Program-made: the position numbers and the translations under genes
The notes under the pieces: generated by a model
The model's database searches: none
What the model was told of the DNA's origin: nothing
The model's input: only the letters and a program-made list of their open reading frames with translations
Part shown: in pieces, positions 38,865-49,920 of the stretch
How the letters are laid out: every line of letters starts with the position of its first letter
Position numbering within the stretch: position 1 is the first letter of the stretch
Assembly (NCBI RefSeq): GCF_007989625.1
Contig: NZ_BJUK01000004.1
Span: forward strand, 1-64,000
DNA from: Bisbaumannia pacifica
Lineage (GTDB): Bacteria > Pseudomonadota > Gammaproteobacteria > Pseudomonadales > Halomonadaceae
Direction: 5' to 3'
Length of the DNA stretch: 64,000 nt

Positions 38865-40331
38865 TCAGTGGCCGTTATAGAGGCTGAAGCTGGCGTCGTT
38901 GAGCCACAGGTGGAGCAGGATGCTGGCCACATAGCCGAGCAGGATGATCGGCGACCAGCGCAGGTGCCCCATAAAGGTGTAGGAGCCGCGGGCCTGACCC
39001 ATCACCGCGACCCCGGCGGCGGAGCCCACCGACAGCAGGCTGCCGCCGACCCCGGCGGTCAGGGTGATCAGCAGCCAGTGGCCGTGTGACATCTCCGGCT
39101 CCATGGTCAGCACCGCGAACATCACCGGGATATTGTCGATCACCGCCGACATCAGGCCCAGGGCGATATTCGCCCAGGTGGCATCCCACTGGGTATAGAG
39201 CAGCTCGGAGAGCAGGCTCAGGTAGCCCATGAAGCCCAGGCCGCCGACGCACATCACCACCCCGTAGAAGAACAGCAGGGTATCCCACTCGGCGCGGGCG
39301 ATACGGTTGAAGACATCGAAGGGCACCACGCTGCCCAGGCGCTCCAGGGCGCGCTGGTCGCCCCGGCGCACGGCGATATCGCGCTTGCGGGCCAGGGAAC
39401 GGCCGAGGGTACGGCGCAGGTAATAGCCGAAGAACTGCAGGTAGCCCAGGCCGGTCATCATGCCCAGCACCGGCGGCAGATGCAGCAGGGTATGGCAGGC
39501 CACGGCGCTGGCCACGGTGAGCAGGAAGAGGGCGATGATGCGCCGCGCGCCGCGCTTGAGCTCGATATGCTCGTCGTGGGGGGCGGGGTGGTGCTTCTTG
39601 ACGAAGAAGCTCATGGCCACCGCCGGCACCAGGTAGTTGACCAGCGACGGCAGCAGCAGGTCGAAGAACTCGTAGAACTTGACCATGCCCGCCTGCCACA
39701 CCATCAGCGTGGTGATATCGCCGAAGGGGCTGAAGGCGCCGCCGGCATTGGCCGCCACCACGATATTTACGCAGCACAGGTTGATAAAGCGGTGGTCGCC
39801 CTCCGCCACCTTGGTGACCACGGCACACATCAGCAGCGCCGTGGTCAGGTTATCGGCGATGGGCGAGATCACGAAGGCCAGGGAGCCGGTGATCCAGAAC
39901 AGGCTGCGGTAGCTGAAGCCGCGCTCCAGCATCCAGGCGCGCAGGGCATCGAAGACCCGGCGTTCGTCCATGGCGTTGATATAGGTCATCGCCACCAGCA
40001 GGAAGAGCATCAGCTCGGTGAACTCCAGCAGGGTATGGCGGAAGGCATCCTCCGCCGCCTGGGGCTGGCCGGCCTGCACATAGACCCAGCCCACCAGGGC
40101 CCAGATGATGCCCGCCGCCACCAGCACCGGCTTGGACTTGCGCATCTTGAGGAACTCCTCGCCCATCACCAGCAGGTAGGCGAGCACGAAGAACACCAGG
40201 GCCATGCCGCCGACCATGGAGTTGGTGAGATCCAGGGGGCCGGCGGCGGCCAGGGCCAGGGGGCTGGCCAGCAAGGCCAGTGCCCCCAGCGTCAGGCCGA
40301 GGGCAGGACGGGGAGAGAAAGCGAGTCGCAT
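38865..40331 (-). CDS. nhaD: Na+/H+ antiporter NhaD
   Basis: A 488-residue inner-membrane antiporter (ion transporter superfamily) with about 12 helices that exports sodium in exchange for protons, important in salt-loving bacteria. A leader-like first helix is followed by FFVLAYLLVMGEEFLKMRKSKPVLVAAGIIWAL, ADNLTTALLMCAVV and ANAGGAFSPFGDITTLMVWQ, family signatures with conserved Asp and Thr. The C-terminal half has MSAVIDNIPVMFAVLTM. AAGGA precedes the ATG. Confidence 0.95.
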   Translation of the reverse strand: MRLAFSPRPALGLTLGALALLASPLALAAAGPLDLTNSMVGGMALVFFVLAYLLVMGEEFLKMRKSKPVLVAAGIIWALVGWVYVQAGQPQAAEDAFRHTLLEFTELMLFLLVAMTYINAMDERRVFDALRAWMLERGFSYRSLFWITGSLAFVISPIADNLTTALLMCAVVTKVAEGDHRFINLCCVNIVVAANAGGAFSPFGDITTLMVWQAGMVKFYEFFDLLLPSLVNYLVPAVAMSFFVKKHHPAPHDEHIELKRGARRIIALFLLTVASAVACHTLLHLPPVLGMMTGLGYLQFFGYYLRRTLGRSLARKRDIAVRRGDQRALERLGSVVPFDVFNRIARAEWDTLLFFYGVVMCVGGLGFMGYLSLLSELLYTQWDATWANIALGLMSAVIDNIPVMFAVLTMEPEMSHGHWLLITLTAGVGGSLLSVGSAAGVAVMGQARGSYTFMGHLRWSPIILLGYVASILLHLWLNDASFSLYNGH

Positions 40332-40393
40332 GGGTGAATTTATCCTTATTAGGCGCAGTAAATAGAGTCTTGCGATGCTAGCATGTTGCGCCC

Positions 40394-40399
40394 TGTCAA
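40394..40399 (-). promoter_or_regulatory. Candidate -35 box for nhaD
   Basis: On the minus strand a perfect TTGACA (40394-40399) lies about 63 bp before nhaD. The expected -10 position is poor (TAGCAT or ATCGCA), so an activator may be needed. Confidence 0.35.
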
Positions 40400-40531
40400 G
40401 GGCTTGGCACTTGGTCGGTAATCGCGGCTTTTCCGGCCATGCACGACGCGCCGCCCTGTGTTACAAACGAGGCTTCGGGCCGCCGCGGCGGCTGGAGTGT
40501 GGCGAGAGCCGATCGATTAGGCAGAGTTGAC

Positions 40532-41245
40532 ATGTTTCTTGATGAGTTTCATTCGGTCAGGGATGGCCGGATCTGCATTTCCGCCGACCAGGCCAGCCAC
40601 TTCGCCAAGGGGGTGGCCGGGGACTACAACCCCATTCATAACCCGGACGCCCGGCGTTTCTGCGTGCCGGGGGATCTGCTCTTCGCCCTGGTACTGATGC
40701 GCTTCGGCCTCTCCCAGCGCATGGTCTTCCACTTCCGCAGCATGGTGGGGGCCGGCGTCCCCCTGGCCCTTAGCCTCGATGCCGATGGCCTGATTCGCGT
40801 CACCGACGAGGCCGGCAAGCTCTACCTGGAGGTGGAGCGCGATGGCGAGATCACCCATGACGAGGCGGTGATCGAGGCCTTTACCCGGCGCTATGTGGCC
40901 TTCTCCGGCAAGAACTTCCCCCATTATCTGAAGCCGCTGATGGAGGCCCAGGGGGTGATGTTCAATCCCCAGCGTCCCCTGGTGATCTACGACAGCATGG
41001 GGTTCGAACTGGAGCGCCTGGACGTGCGCGAACCGTCCCTGGCACTCTCCGATTCGTCCCTGGAGGTGAACGGCAAGCGCGGCGATGTGCGCCTGGAGTT
41101 CGCCCTGAGTGGCGCCGATGGGCCCCTGGGGCGCGGTTCCAAGAAGCTGGTGGTCAGCGGCCTGCGCGATTACGACGCCGAGGCCATGGAGGCCATCGTG
41201 GCGGAGTTCTATCGCTTGAAGGGTGCCTACGAAGGGGTGGCTTGA
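40532..41245 (+). CDS. DUF3581 family protein
   Basis: A 237-residue protein found in marine gammaproteobacteria. The N-terminal SADQASHFAKGVAGDYNPIHNPDARRFCVPGDLLFALVL looks like a MaoC/hot-dog dehydratase segment (D-x4-H), and the rest includes ALSLDADGLIRVTDEAGKLYLEVERDGE. No reaction is established. The start MFLDEFHSV is chosen by family length; an upstream in-frame extension to 40439 is not family-like. The 3' end is duplicated immediately downstream. Confidence 0.82.
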   Translation: MFLDEFHSVRDGRICISADQASHFAKGVAGDYNPIHNPDARRFCVPGDLLFALVLMRFGLSQRMVFHFRSMVGAGVPLALSLDADGLIRVTDEAGKLYLEVERDGEITHDEAVIEAFTRRYVAFSGKNFPHYLKPLMEAQGVMFNPQRPLVIYDSMGFELERLDVREPSLALSDSSLEVNGKRGDVRLEFALSGADGPLGRGSKKLVVSGLRDYDAEAMEAIVAEFYRLKGAYEGVA

Positions 41246-41324
41246 CCCCCGGATGTCGGAGACGGAGACCAGGGTGGCGGAGTTCTACCTGCTGCTCGAG
41301 GGCGCCTACGAGGGCGCCGCCTGA
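41184..41324 (+). repeat. Degenerate 76-79 bp duplication of the DUF3581 gene 3' end
   Basis: GTGGCGGAGTTCTA at 41198 recurs at 41274. Downstream, GGTGCCTACGAAGGGGTGGCTTGA matches GGCGCCTACGAGGGCGCCGCCTGA with a 3-bp insertion. Both encode VAEFY..(L)xGAYEGxA-stop. Confidence 0.8.
41253..41324 (+). CDS. Micro-ORF after DUF3581 (23 codons)
   Basis: ATG 41253, seven bases after the DUF3581 stop, opens a frame ending RVAEFYLLLEGAYEGAA, a copy of the DUF3581 C-terminus VAEFYRLKGAYEGVA. Unlike the other micro-ORFs it does not overlap its neighbours. Confidence 0.3.
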   Translation: MSETETRVAEFYLLLEGAYEGAA

Positions 41325-41461
41325 TCCTGTCCGAGGCGTGCGACGTCGCCCAGGGATAGCCCATTGTCGCGACCGTGAAGGCGGAGCCTGGCCGGCTGGC
41401 ACAGGCTTAGGGAAAGCCCCGCGGTGGGCATGGCGCCCATCGCCCGAGCGCAGGAGTGGCG
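41325..41461 (+). other. Leader of fhs, no gene seen
   Basis: 137 bp without a convincing ORF. It holds short inverted motifs (GGGCATGGCGCCC near 41427-41439) that could fold in the fhs leader. I looked for the conserved ZTP-riboswitch core, often found before fhs, and did not find it. Confidence 0.35.
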
Positions 41462-43177
41462 ATGATGACGACTCCCCATGGGCTGGCCCTGGCGGCGGCC
41501 CCGGACGACAGCGACCTGGCCATCGCCCGGGCGACCCCCTTGCGCCCCATCCTGCCCCTGGCCGAGCAGCGCCTGGGGCTCGCCGCCGAGGCGCTGATTC
41601 CGTACGGTCACCAGATCGCCAAGCTTAGCCATGCCACCCTGGCCAGCCTCGGCGAGCGGCCCCCCGGGCGATTGGTGCTGGTCAGCGCCATGAGCCCCAC
41701 CCCCGCCGGCGAAGGCAAGACCACCACCAGCGTCGGGCTCTGCGATGCCCTCAATCGGCGTGGCGTCAGCACCGCGGTGTGCCTGCGCGAGCCCTCCCTG
41801 GGCCCCTGCTTCGGTCTCAAGGGCGGTGCCGCCGGCGGCGGACGGGCCCAGGTGGGCCCCATGGAGGCGATCAACCTCCACTTCACCGGCGACTTCCACG
41901 CCATCACCGCCGCCCATAACCTGCTCGCCGCGCTGCTCGACAACCACCTCTACTGGGGCAATGCCCTGGCCATCGACCCCGAACGGGTGGTGTGGACGCG
42001 GGTGCTGGACATGAACGATCGGGCCCTGCGCCGGATCGAGATCGCTCGCGGCACCGACCCCCGGGCGGTGCCCAGGGAGACTGGCTTCGAGATCACCGCC
42101 GCCTCCGAGGTGATGGCGATCCTCTGCCTGGCGGAGGACCTCGACGACCTGGAACGACGCCTGGGGCGCATCGTGGTGGCCTGGCGGCGCGACGATACCC
42201 CGGTGACCGCCGCCGACCTGGAGGCCCAGGGGGCCATGGCGGTGCTGCTCAAGGATGCCCTCCAGCCTAATCTGGTGCAGACCCTGGAGCATAACCCGGC
42301 CTTCGTCCACGGCGGCCCCTTCGGCAATATCGCCCATGGCTGCAACTCCCTGGCGGCGACCCGGGCGGCCCTGGCGCTCTCCGAGGTGGTGATCACCGAG
42401 GCAGGCTTCGGCGCCGACCTGGGCGCCGAGAAGTTTATCGATATCAAGGGGCGTCAGGCGGGGCTCTACCCGGATGCCGCCGTGCTGGTGGCCACCCTAC
42501 GGGCGCTGAAGTACCACGGCGGTGCCTCCCGGGAGGCCCTGGGCGAGCCCGATGTCGCGGCCCTGGAGGCCGGCCTGGCCAACCTCGATCGACACCTTTC
42601 CATCCTGAGACGCTTCGGCCTGGAGCCGGTGGTGGCGCTGAATGTCTTCGCCGGAGACAGCGCCGCGGAGCTGGCCCGGGTAGAGGCCCATGGTCGGGAC
42701 CTGGGGGCGACGGTGGTGACCTGTCGCCACTGGGCCGAGGGCGGTGCCGGTGCCGAGGCCCTGGCCGCCGAGGTGGTCTCCCGGCTGCAGGGCGAGGCGC
42801 CGAGGGTGGTACCCCTCTACGGCGATGACCTGCCCCTGGCGGAGAAACTCGAGTGCATCGCCCGGGAGCTGTATGGCGCCGTGGGCATCGACCTGAGCCC
42901 CGCCGCTCGGGAGCAGCTGGCCCGCTTCACCGCGGCGGGCCATGGCCACTTGCCGGTGTGCATCGCCAAGACCCCCTTCAGCTTCAGCGACGACCCCCGG
43001 CGCCTGGGCGCCCCCGAGGGGCATCGCCTGACCGTTCGCGAGGCTCGCCTCAGTGCCGGGGCCGGTTTCGTGGTAGCGCTGTGTGGCGAGATCATGACCC
43101 TGCCGGGGCTGCCCCGGGAGCCGGCGGCTCAGGGCATGGGGTTGGATGCCTGGGGAGAAATCTCTGGGCTGTGCTAG
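41462..43177 (+). CDS. fhs: Formate-tetrahydrofolate ligase
   Basis: ATP-dependent synthesis of 10-formyl-THF from formate. The 571-residue protein has the P-loop [73 protein letters not shown] and [13 protein letters not shown]. The length matches the family (about 555). AGGAG lies five bases before ATG 41462. It is monocistronic; a folate one-carbon role fits beside the glycine-forming tdh-kbl route, but they are not an operon. Confidence 0.96.
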   Translation: MMTTPHGLALAAAPDDSDLAIARATPLRPILPLAEQRLGLAAEALIPYGHQIAKLSHATLASLGERPPGRLVLVSAMSPTPAGEGKTTTSVGLCDALNRRGVSTAVCLREPSLGPCFGLKGGAAGGGRAQVGPMEAINLHFTGDFHAITAAHNLLAALLDNHLYWGNALAIDPERVVWTRVLDMNDRALRRIEIARGTDPRAVPRETGFEITAASEVMAILCLAEDLDDLERRLGRIVVAWRRDDTPVTAADLEAQGAMAVLLKDALQPNLVQTLEHNPAFVHGGPFGNIAHGCNSLAATRAALALSEVVITEAGFGADLGAEKFIDIKGRQAGLYPDAAVLVATLRALKYHGGASREALGEPDVAALEAGLANLDRHLSILRRFGLEPVVALNVFAGDSAAELARVEAHGRDLGATVVTCRHWAEGGAGAEALAAEVVSRLQGEAPRVVPLYGDDLPLAEKLECIARELYGAVGIDLSPAAREQLARFTAAGHGHLPVCIAKTPFSFSDDPRRLGAPEGHRLTVREARLSAGAGFVVALCGEIMTLPGLPREPAAQGMGLDAWGEISGLC

Positions 43178-43256
43178 TCGCTTGGCCCCCGGATCGAGGC
43201 GGAGAGCCGCGGAGCGAGCGCGGCGTGGATCGGCTCGGCTCGGCTCGGCGGGAACG

Positions 43257-43943
43257 TTACCCCCCCAGTACGATGGCATCGGGAATCTCATAGCGGTCGT
43301 TATCGAGATAGATCACGGTGGTATCTCCCTCGCGCTCGGCGCGAAATTCCGGGTGATAGACTTGGCTAGTGGCGGTGCCAATGGCTCGCCCCATGCGGAA
43401 GTAGATGCCCTGCGAGCGACCATCCAGTGTCTCCACTACCACGGTGGTATAGCCGCCACCACTGCGTGCGACGCCAAACGCGCACCAGTCGCCAGGGGCA
43501 CCGGCCCGATGGCAGCGCAGGCGGCCGGTGGCATCGAAGTCGCCGTTGCCGGCCCGCTGTGCCGAGTCATCGGGGCCCCGGGAGATGGCGCCATGAGGGG
43601 CGCGGGCCGGTTGCAAGAACTCGGCCGCCACATAGCCTCTTGGGCCGCCACCGAGCGCCTGAACGTCGCACCAGGCACGGCCCTCGGCCGCTAGGCAGCC
43701 CAGGTTGTCGAGCAGGGTGTTCGGTGCATAACGAGCCAGGATGGTCGCCGTCGTGCTGGGGCTCGCCCTAAGGTTCAGACTCCCCGTCAGGGTGGCCACC
43801 CGCCAGTTGCGTGGCCCTCCCTCCTCGGGAGCGGGGGGTACCTCGCGTGAGGCGCTGTCGTTGGTTGCAGGCAGGGTGGCGGCCTGGGCGAAGGTGCCGT
43901 TCAGGATGAACAATAAGGCGAGGGCAGGAAGCACGTGTGTCAT
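43257..43943 (-). CDS. Exported SH3b-domain protein
   Basis: A 228-residue periplasmic protein: signal peptide (VLPALALLFILNGTFAQA), a linker rich in Pro/Glu, a bacterial SH3 domain at about 48-112 (VATLTGSLNLRASPSTTATILARYAPNTLLDNLGCLAAEGRAWCDVQ...GYVAAEFL), then a C-terminal domain of unknown family with RLRCHRAGAPGDWCAFGVARSGGGYTTVVVE and several cysteines. SH3b proteins often bind envelope glycans. Codon use is slightly less GC-rich than the neighbours. Confidence 0.8.
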   Translation of the reverse strand: MTHVLPALALLFILNGTFAQAATLPATNDSASREVPPAPEEGGPRNWRVATLTGSLNLRASPSTTATILARYAPNTLLDNLGCLAAEGRAWCDVQALGGGPRGYVAAEFLQPARAPHGAISRGPDDSAQRAGNGDFDATGRLRCHRAGAPGDWCAFGVARSGGGYTTVVVETLDGRSQGIYFRMGRAIGTATSQVYHPEFRAEREGDTTVIYLDNDRYEIPDAIVLGG

Positions 43944-44019
43944 GGGAGCTCCTTGATCGGGTCGGGGGACTTCGGAACTAGGCACCGGGTACCTTGCGAC
44001 CTGCTGCGGGGCGAATGGT

Positions 44020-44886
44020 TTAGTTCCGGTGGGTGACCACCAGCACCGGGCAGGGCGCCTCGGCGATCAGGCGCCGACTGACGCTGCCCAGTAGCCGTTC
44101 CCGCCACTGCCCCAGGCCGCGGCGTCCCATCACCACCAGGGGGCGGCCACCGCGGCGGCGGATCTCGGTGAGCAGGCCCCGCGCCGGCGAGGCGTCCACC
44201 AGTGAGCGGGTCTCGACGTCGAGCGAGTCGGCGAAGTGGCGGCGGGCCCGGGCGAAGCGCCAGTCGCCGTCGCCGTCGCCGTCGTGCGATCCGCTGGCGC
44301 AGTGCAGCAGGGTCACCGGCAGGCCGCCGCTGGCCGCCAGGTCGGCGGCCAGCCGTGCGGCCCGGTCGCTATGGGAGGAACCGTCCAGCGGCAGCAGCAG
44401 GCGGTCGATACCCGCCACCGGGGGCTGGTCGGCGCGGACCACCGCCACGGGGCAGGTCGCCTTGTGCAGCAGGGTGTCGCCGAGGCCGGCCAGCAGATGG
44501 CCGGGTGCGCCGGGTAGCCCCACCACCAGCAGGGCGTGGTCATAGTGGCGCAGGTGCGCCAGCAGGTCCCGGGCCAGGTGATGCACCAGGTCGCGCTCGC
44601 GCAGGGTGATCTCCTCCAGGGGGGCCGAGAAGTCTTCGCCCAGGGCCTCCCGGGCATGGCGAAAGGCCGCTGCCTCGCCGCTGTTCAGCGCCTGGTGATC
44701 GTGATCCGCCTCGCCGAGCCGATTGGCGGGGATATCGCTCAGCTCGGCGGGGTAGAGGGGGCGCACATGGGTCAGCTCCAGGGTGGCCCGCCAGCGCGTC
44801 GCCAGTTCCCCGGCCAGCCGCACCGCGGCACGGCTGGTGGGGCTGGCGTCCACGGGCACCAGGATCCGCCGAATCGCCTCGCCCAT
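44020..44886 (-). CDS. Tandem universal stress protein (two UspA domains)
   Basis: A 288-residue protein with two UspA folds: residues 5-150 (RRILVPVDASPTSRAAVRLAGELA...LLVVGLPGAPGHLLAGLGDTLLHKATCPVAVVR) and 155-288 (RLLLPLDGSSHSDRAARLAADLAA...VVMGRRGLGQWRERLLGSVSRRLIAEAPCPVLVVTHRN). The G-2x-G-9x-G-S ATP-binding pattern is visible in the second domain. GGGAGGGG precedes ATG 44886; a GTG seven codons upstream is in frame. It lies next to aspA, same strand, 36 bp apart. Confidence 0.9.
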   Translation of the reverse strand: MGEAIRRILVPVDASPTSRAAVRLAGELATRWRATLELTHVRPLYPAELSDIPANRLGEADHDHQALNSGEAAAFRHAREALGEDFSAPLEEITLRERDLVHHLARDLLAHLRHYDHALLVVGLPGAPGHLLAGLGDTLLHKATCPVAVVRADQPPVAGIDRLLLPLDGSSHSDRAARLAADLAASGGLPVTLLHCASGSHDGDGDGDWRFARARRHFADSLDVETRSLVDASPARGLLTEIRRRGGRPLVVMGRRGLGQWRERLLGSVSRRLIAEAPCPVLVVTHRN

Positions 44887-44922
44887 TTCTTCCCCTCCCG
44901 ACGACACTCCGCTGGGAATAGC

Positions 44923-46359
<1,437 letters not shown>

Positions 46360-46466
46360 CTTCGACTCTCGGCAAGGTCAGGGGTTGAATGGCGCTCACG
46401 CTACCGAGTCGCCCGGTCGCTGACCAATGCCGTTGTCTTGGGAGTCATGCCGCCCCGGAATCATGT

Positions 46467-47660
46467 CTAGCGGGCATGGGGCATGTCGTGGTCGCCTCGC
46501 GTCCGGGTGAGGCGCCGAAGGATGGCGACGCCCAGCAACAGCAGCCCCATCAGCGTCGCCAGCAGCCAAGGGAAGGCGGCGGTGCCGGCACGCTCCAGCA
46601 GCGGCCCGGCGAGGGAGGGCACCAGCATGGCGCCCAGGCCGCTGGCCAGGAAGATCAGGCCGGTGCGCTTGCCGCTCATGGTCATCAGCCGATTGCACAG
46701 TCCGAACAGGGTGGGGAAGATCGCCGAGGCGGCCAGGCCATAGCCCAGAGCGATCGGCCACAGCGGCAGCCAGGGCATGGCCAGGGCGCTGGCCAGCCCC
46801 AGCCCCAAACAGCCTAGCAGCAGCCACCAGGGGGAGATCAGGCGCAGCAGCGGGATCGCCAGCAGGCGGCCCGCCGAGAGCGCCAGCCAGAACAGGGTGA
46901 CCAGCAGGGCGGCGCTCTCCCGGGGCTCGCCCTGGAGGACCGCGTAGGCGGTGATCCAGCCGGCGAAGGTGATCTCGGCGCCCACATAGAGGGAGAAGAG
47001 CAGCATCAGGGTGCCCAGCAGGCCGGCATCGCCACGCCGTGGACGGGCCGTCGTCGCATCGCCGGGGGCCGCTTCGGGGGAGGCCTCGGGGGGCCGAGGC
47101 GTCGGGTCGCGGCGTAGCCAGGCCAGCAGGGTCAGGGCGTAGAGTCCCACCCCCCAGAAGGCCCACTCGAAGCGGCCGCTCCACTGCAGGGCCGCCACCA
47201 GGACCAGGGGAGCGAGCATATTGCCGAGGGCGAAGCAGAAGTGTAGGGCGCTGATATAGGGCCCCGCGGCCTGGCGGTAGGTCCATAGCAGCAGGGTGTT
47301 GCTGCCGGCATTGATCGCCACCTCGGCGAAACCCATGACGAAGATCACCCCGATCAGCACCGCCAGGGAGGGGCTCAGCGGCGCCAGAGTCAACGCCAGG
47401 ACCATCAGCACCACCATCAGCATCAGCACCGGGTGGCCGGGCAGGCGATCCACCAGCACACCGACGCTCACCGAGCCGAGCATATTGCCCAGGGCCCGGG
47501 CGGTGAACAGCAGGGCGATCTGGCTCATGCCGGCGCCGGTCAGCTCCGCCAGGTGCGGCAGAGCGGGTCCCAGCAGGCCGCCGGTCAGGCCGATGGCGAC
47601 GAAGGCCAGGAAATAGGTGAGGGTGACGCGGCGCCGATAGGCGTTCTCAAACAGCGGCAT
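46467..47660 (-). CDS. MFS transporter
   Basis: A 397-residue permease with 12 predicted helices in two halves separated by a charged loop (RRDPTPRPPEASPEAAPGDATTARPRRGD). The start MPLFENAYRRRVTLTYFLAFVAIGLTGGLLGPALPHLAE follows GGGGAAG. It resembles sugar or fucose-type MFS permeases (AEVAINAGSNTLLLWTY), but the substrate is not assignable. Confidence 0.88.
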   Translation of the reverse strand: MPLFENAYRRRVTLTYFLAFVAIGLTGGLLGPALPHLAELTGAGMSQIALLFTARALGNMLGSVSVGVLVDRLPGHPVLMLMVVLMVLALTLAPLSPSLAVLIGVIFVMGFAEVAINAGSNTLLLWTYRQAAGPYISALHFCFALGNMLAPLVLVAALQWSGRFEWAFWGVGLYALTLLAWLRRDPTPRPPEASPEAAPGDATTARPRRGDAGLLGTLMLLFSLYVGAEITFAGWITAYAVLQGEPRESAALLVTLFWLALSAGRLLAIPLLRLISPWWLLLGCLGLGLASALAMPWLPLWPIALGYGLAASAIFPTLFGLCNRLMTMSGKRTGLIFLASGLGAMLVPSLAGPLLERAGTAAFPWLLATLMGLLLLGVAILRRLTRTRGDHDMPHAR

Positions 47661-47793
47661 GGGGCTTCCCCGGACGGACGAAGCGCCCCATGCTGCCGCA
47701 AGCGCGAAGAAAAGTCCTGTGCCCAGAGGATGTGGATGCATTCGCCCCCGGCATGGCTTATGGTTCGTGGCGAACCCAGTGCCGGGAGGCGCC

Positions 47794-48765
47794 ATGATAC
47801 GAGGCCTGTTGATAACCGCCGACGGCGAGGTGACACACGGCGGCGAGGAGCTGATCGCCCGTTGGCGAAGCGATGACGACAGCCGCTTGTGGCTCGATCT
47901 CCAGGGCGAGCCGCAGCCCCGGGAGCGGGCCCTGCTGGAGGACTTCGGCTGCCACCCCCTGGCCATCGAGGATGCCCATCGGGAGCGTCACCCCCCCAAG
48001 ATCGAGGAGTTCGAGAGCCATACCCTGATCCTCTATCGCGGCATCGCCTCCTTCGATGCCGAGCTCAACTACGTGCCCCAGCAGGTCGCCTTCTTTATCG
48101 GCGAGCGCTATCTGATCAGCCTGCATCCGGGGATCGCCCTGAGCCTCGACCGGCTCTTCGACAATGGCGAGGGGCAGCGCCTGCTGGCGCGTTCCCCGGA
48201 GTTCGTGGCCCTTAGGGCGATGTATTTCTCGGCGGGCTTCTATCTGGATAGCCTGCTGGAGTTCGAGGAGGTGCTCAGCGACCTGGAGGATGGCCTGCTC
48301 GAGGGCGGCGACGATGCCCTGATGCGCCAGTTGATCGCCTATCGTTCCAAGCTGGTCAAGATGCGTCGCGTCTTCAACTATCACGTCGGCATCACCCAGG
48401 AGCTGACCGCCTACGACTACCGCCATCTGCCGCGGGAGTTGGACGAGACCCTGCATGCCATCAATGACGTTCACGAGCGCTTCGAGCGCCTCTATAGCCT
48501 GACCCAGATGTATTACGAGATCTGCGGCGACCTGGTGGATGGCTATATTTCCCTCTCCTCCCACCAGCTCAACAACACCATGCGCATCCTCACGGTGATC
48601 ACCGCCATCTTCGTGCCCCTGACCTTCCTGGCCGGCATCTACGGGATGAACTTCGCGTATATCCCTGAACTCGGTTATCGCTACGCCTATTTCATCCTGC
48701 TCGGCGTGATGCTGCTGATTGCCGTCGGCTTGGTGTGGCTGTTCCGCCGCTGGCGCTGGATATAA
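47794..48765 (+). CDS. CorA-family divalent metal transporter
   Basis: A 323-residue transporter: a large N-terminal cytoplasmic domain and two C-terminal membrane helices with the selectivity motif YGMNF between them (TFLAGIYGMNFAYIPELGYRYAYFILLGVM). The N-terminus (WLDLQGEPQPRERALLEDFGCHPLAIEDA) is like ZntB/CorA. Magnesium, cobalt or zinc cannot be separated by sequence alone. GGGAGG precedes the ATG. Confidence 0.9.
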   Translation: MIRGLLITADGEVTHGGEELIARWRSDDDSRLWLDLQGEPQPRERALLEDFGCHPLAIEDAHRERHPPKIEEFESHTLILYRGIASFDAELNYVPQQVAFFIGERYLISLHPGIALSLDRLFDNGEGQRLLARSPEFVALRAMYFSAGFYLDSLLEFEEVLSDLEDGLLEGGDDALMRQLIAYRSKLVKMRRVFNYHVGITQELTAYDYRHLPRELDETLHAINDVHERFERLYSLTQMYYEICGDLVDGYISLSSHQLNNTMRILTVITAIFVPLTFLAGIYGMNFAYIPELGYRYAYFILLGVMLLIAVGLVWLFRRWRWI

Positions 48766-48827
48766 CGGCGTTTGGTCCCGCGGCGCACTATGCTGGGGGG
48801 AACCCAATCAGCCAAGGGAGGTTTGCC

Positions 48828-49274
48828 ATGTCGATTGCCAGCCTGTGTCGAGGGGCGCTGCTCGGCGTCCTGTGCCTGCCCGCCGTGGCTCTGGCCAGCG
48901 AGGGGCATGACCTGGTCTTCCAGGGCGATGCCAGCTTCCAGGGGCCCCATGGGGGCCAGGCCATCGCCGTGGCCCTGGTGGAGGCCGAGAGCGGCGAGGT
49001 GCTGGCGCGCCAGGAGGGTCGCGTCGCCGGCGAGGGCGAAACGGCCTTCGCCTTCGAGTTCCCCGGCGCGCTGATGCCGGAGACCGCCTATGAGGTCCAC
49101 TACTGGATCGACTCCAACTTCGGGGGCGGCGGCGAGGGCGTCTGCGACGCCATGAGTCAGGACCACCAGTGGCGGGTGGCCCTGGACCCCGCGATGGGGG
49201 ACCTGACCCATACCGAGACGCATGACCCGGCCCGGCTGGGCGAGGTCTGCGACAGCTTTATGATGGAGGGGTGA
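48828..49274 (+). CDS. Exported hypothetical protein, 148 aa
   Basis: A signal peptide (LCRGALLGVLCLPAVALA, cleavage before SEGHDL) and AAGGGAGG before the ATG support a real gene. The mature part is a probable beta-sandwich: QGDASFQGPHGGQAIAVALVE...TAYEVHYWIDSNFGGGGEGVCD...QDHQWRVAL. Two cysteines near the end (GVCD, EVCDSF) could form a disulfide. I do not recognise the family. Confidence 0.72.
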   Translation: MSIASLCRGALLGVLCLPAVALASEGHDLVFQGDASFQGPHGGQAIAVALVEAESGEVLARQEGRVAGEGETAFAFEFPGALMPETAYEVHYWIDSNFGGGGEGVCDAMSQDHQWRVALDPAMGDLTHTETHDPARLGEVCDSFMMEG

Positions 49275-49290
49275 GCCGCGGCACGCCATC

Positions 49291-49318
49291 CGAGCCCCGG
49301 GCCAGGTCCCGGGGCTCG
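49291..49318. terminator. Hairpin between convergent genes
   Basis: CGAGCCCCGGG (49291-49301) pairs with CCCGGGGCTCG (49308-49318), loop of 6. It sits between two convergent genes and probably ends both transcripts, though no T-run is present. Confidence 0.65.
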
Positions 49319-49323
49319 GCGCG

Positions 49324-49755
49324 TCAGGGCACCAGGTCGAGGAGGGCGCGGCCGCTGCGAGGGTCGAAGGGCGCCGAATGGTGCTCGTGGACCAGCTTCC
49401 ACTCACCCTCGATACGCCTGAGTCCGCCGCTCATGCGCGGCCAGCCGGCATCCTTGGCATCGCCGCCGCAACGGATCAGGGCATGGCAGAAGGCCACCTG
49501 ATCCTCGGCATAAATGACCTCCTCGTGAAGCTCGAAGATCATCTCGGCCGGGCACTGCGCCAGGCAGCTCGCCCAGTGTTCGCGGTAGGCCTCCCGTCCC
49601 TTGAACTGCAGTTGGGCGATGGCATCGAAGGCGACGATTTCGGCGGCATAGTGGGCGGTGATGGCATCGATGTCCTTGGCGCGCACCGCCGCCGCCCAGT
49701 CGTCCAGTAACTCCATGACCGCGGTTTCGGCGGACAGGCCGGTATGTGTGCTCAT
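49324..49755 (-). CDS. SnoaL-like (NTF2-fold) protein
   Basis: A 143-residue protein of the SnoaL/DUF4440 class: VMELLDDWAAAVRAKDIDAITAHYAAEIVAFDAIAQLQFKGREAYREHWASCLAQ...EDQVAFCHALIRCGG...GGLRRIEGEWKLVHEHHSAPFDP. These form small alpha-beta barrel dimers with diverse or no catalysis. The start MSTHTGLSAE follows GAGGAGAG. An upstream extension crosses a 12-bp tandem repeat and is not used. Confidence 0.82.
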   Translation of the reverse strand: MSTHTGLSAETAVMELLDDWAAAVRAKDIDAITAHYAAEIVAFDAIAQLQFKGREAYREHWASCLAQCPAEMIFELHEEVIYAEDQVAFCHALIRCGGDAKDAGWPRMSGGLRRIEGEWKLVHEHHSAPFDPRSGRALLDLVP

Positions 49756-49920
49756 CGGGGGCTCTCCTCGAGATGACGGGCTTTTAGTGTGGCAGCCGTG
49801 CCTCGGTGGCGGGGCGATCAGATCGACATCGAGGCGTCTTCCCGCGGCGGGCGCGGCGCTGGCGGATATGGCATGCTGGTCCCGCGGACGGGCCAGGGCA
49901 CAGGGCCGGCCGCCAACCCT

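Noticed and set aside
41325-41461. Possible ZTP (pfl) riboswitch before fhs
   Set aside because: fhs is a known target, and GGCTGGC and GGTGGGCA looked suggestive, but the conserved CCGCCTGGGCA core and the first-helix pairing are not present.
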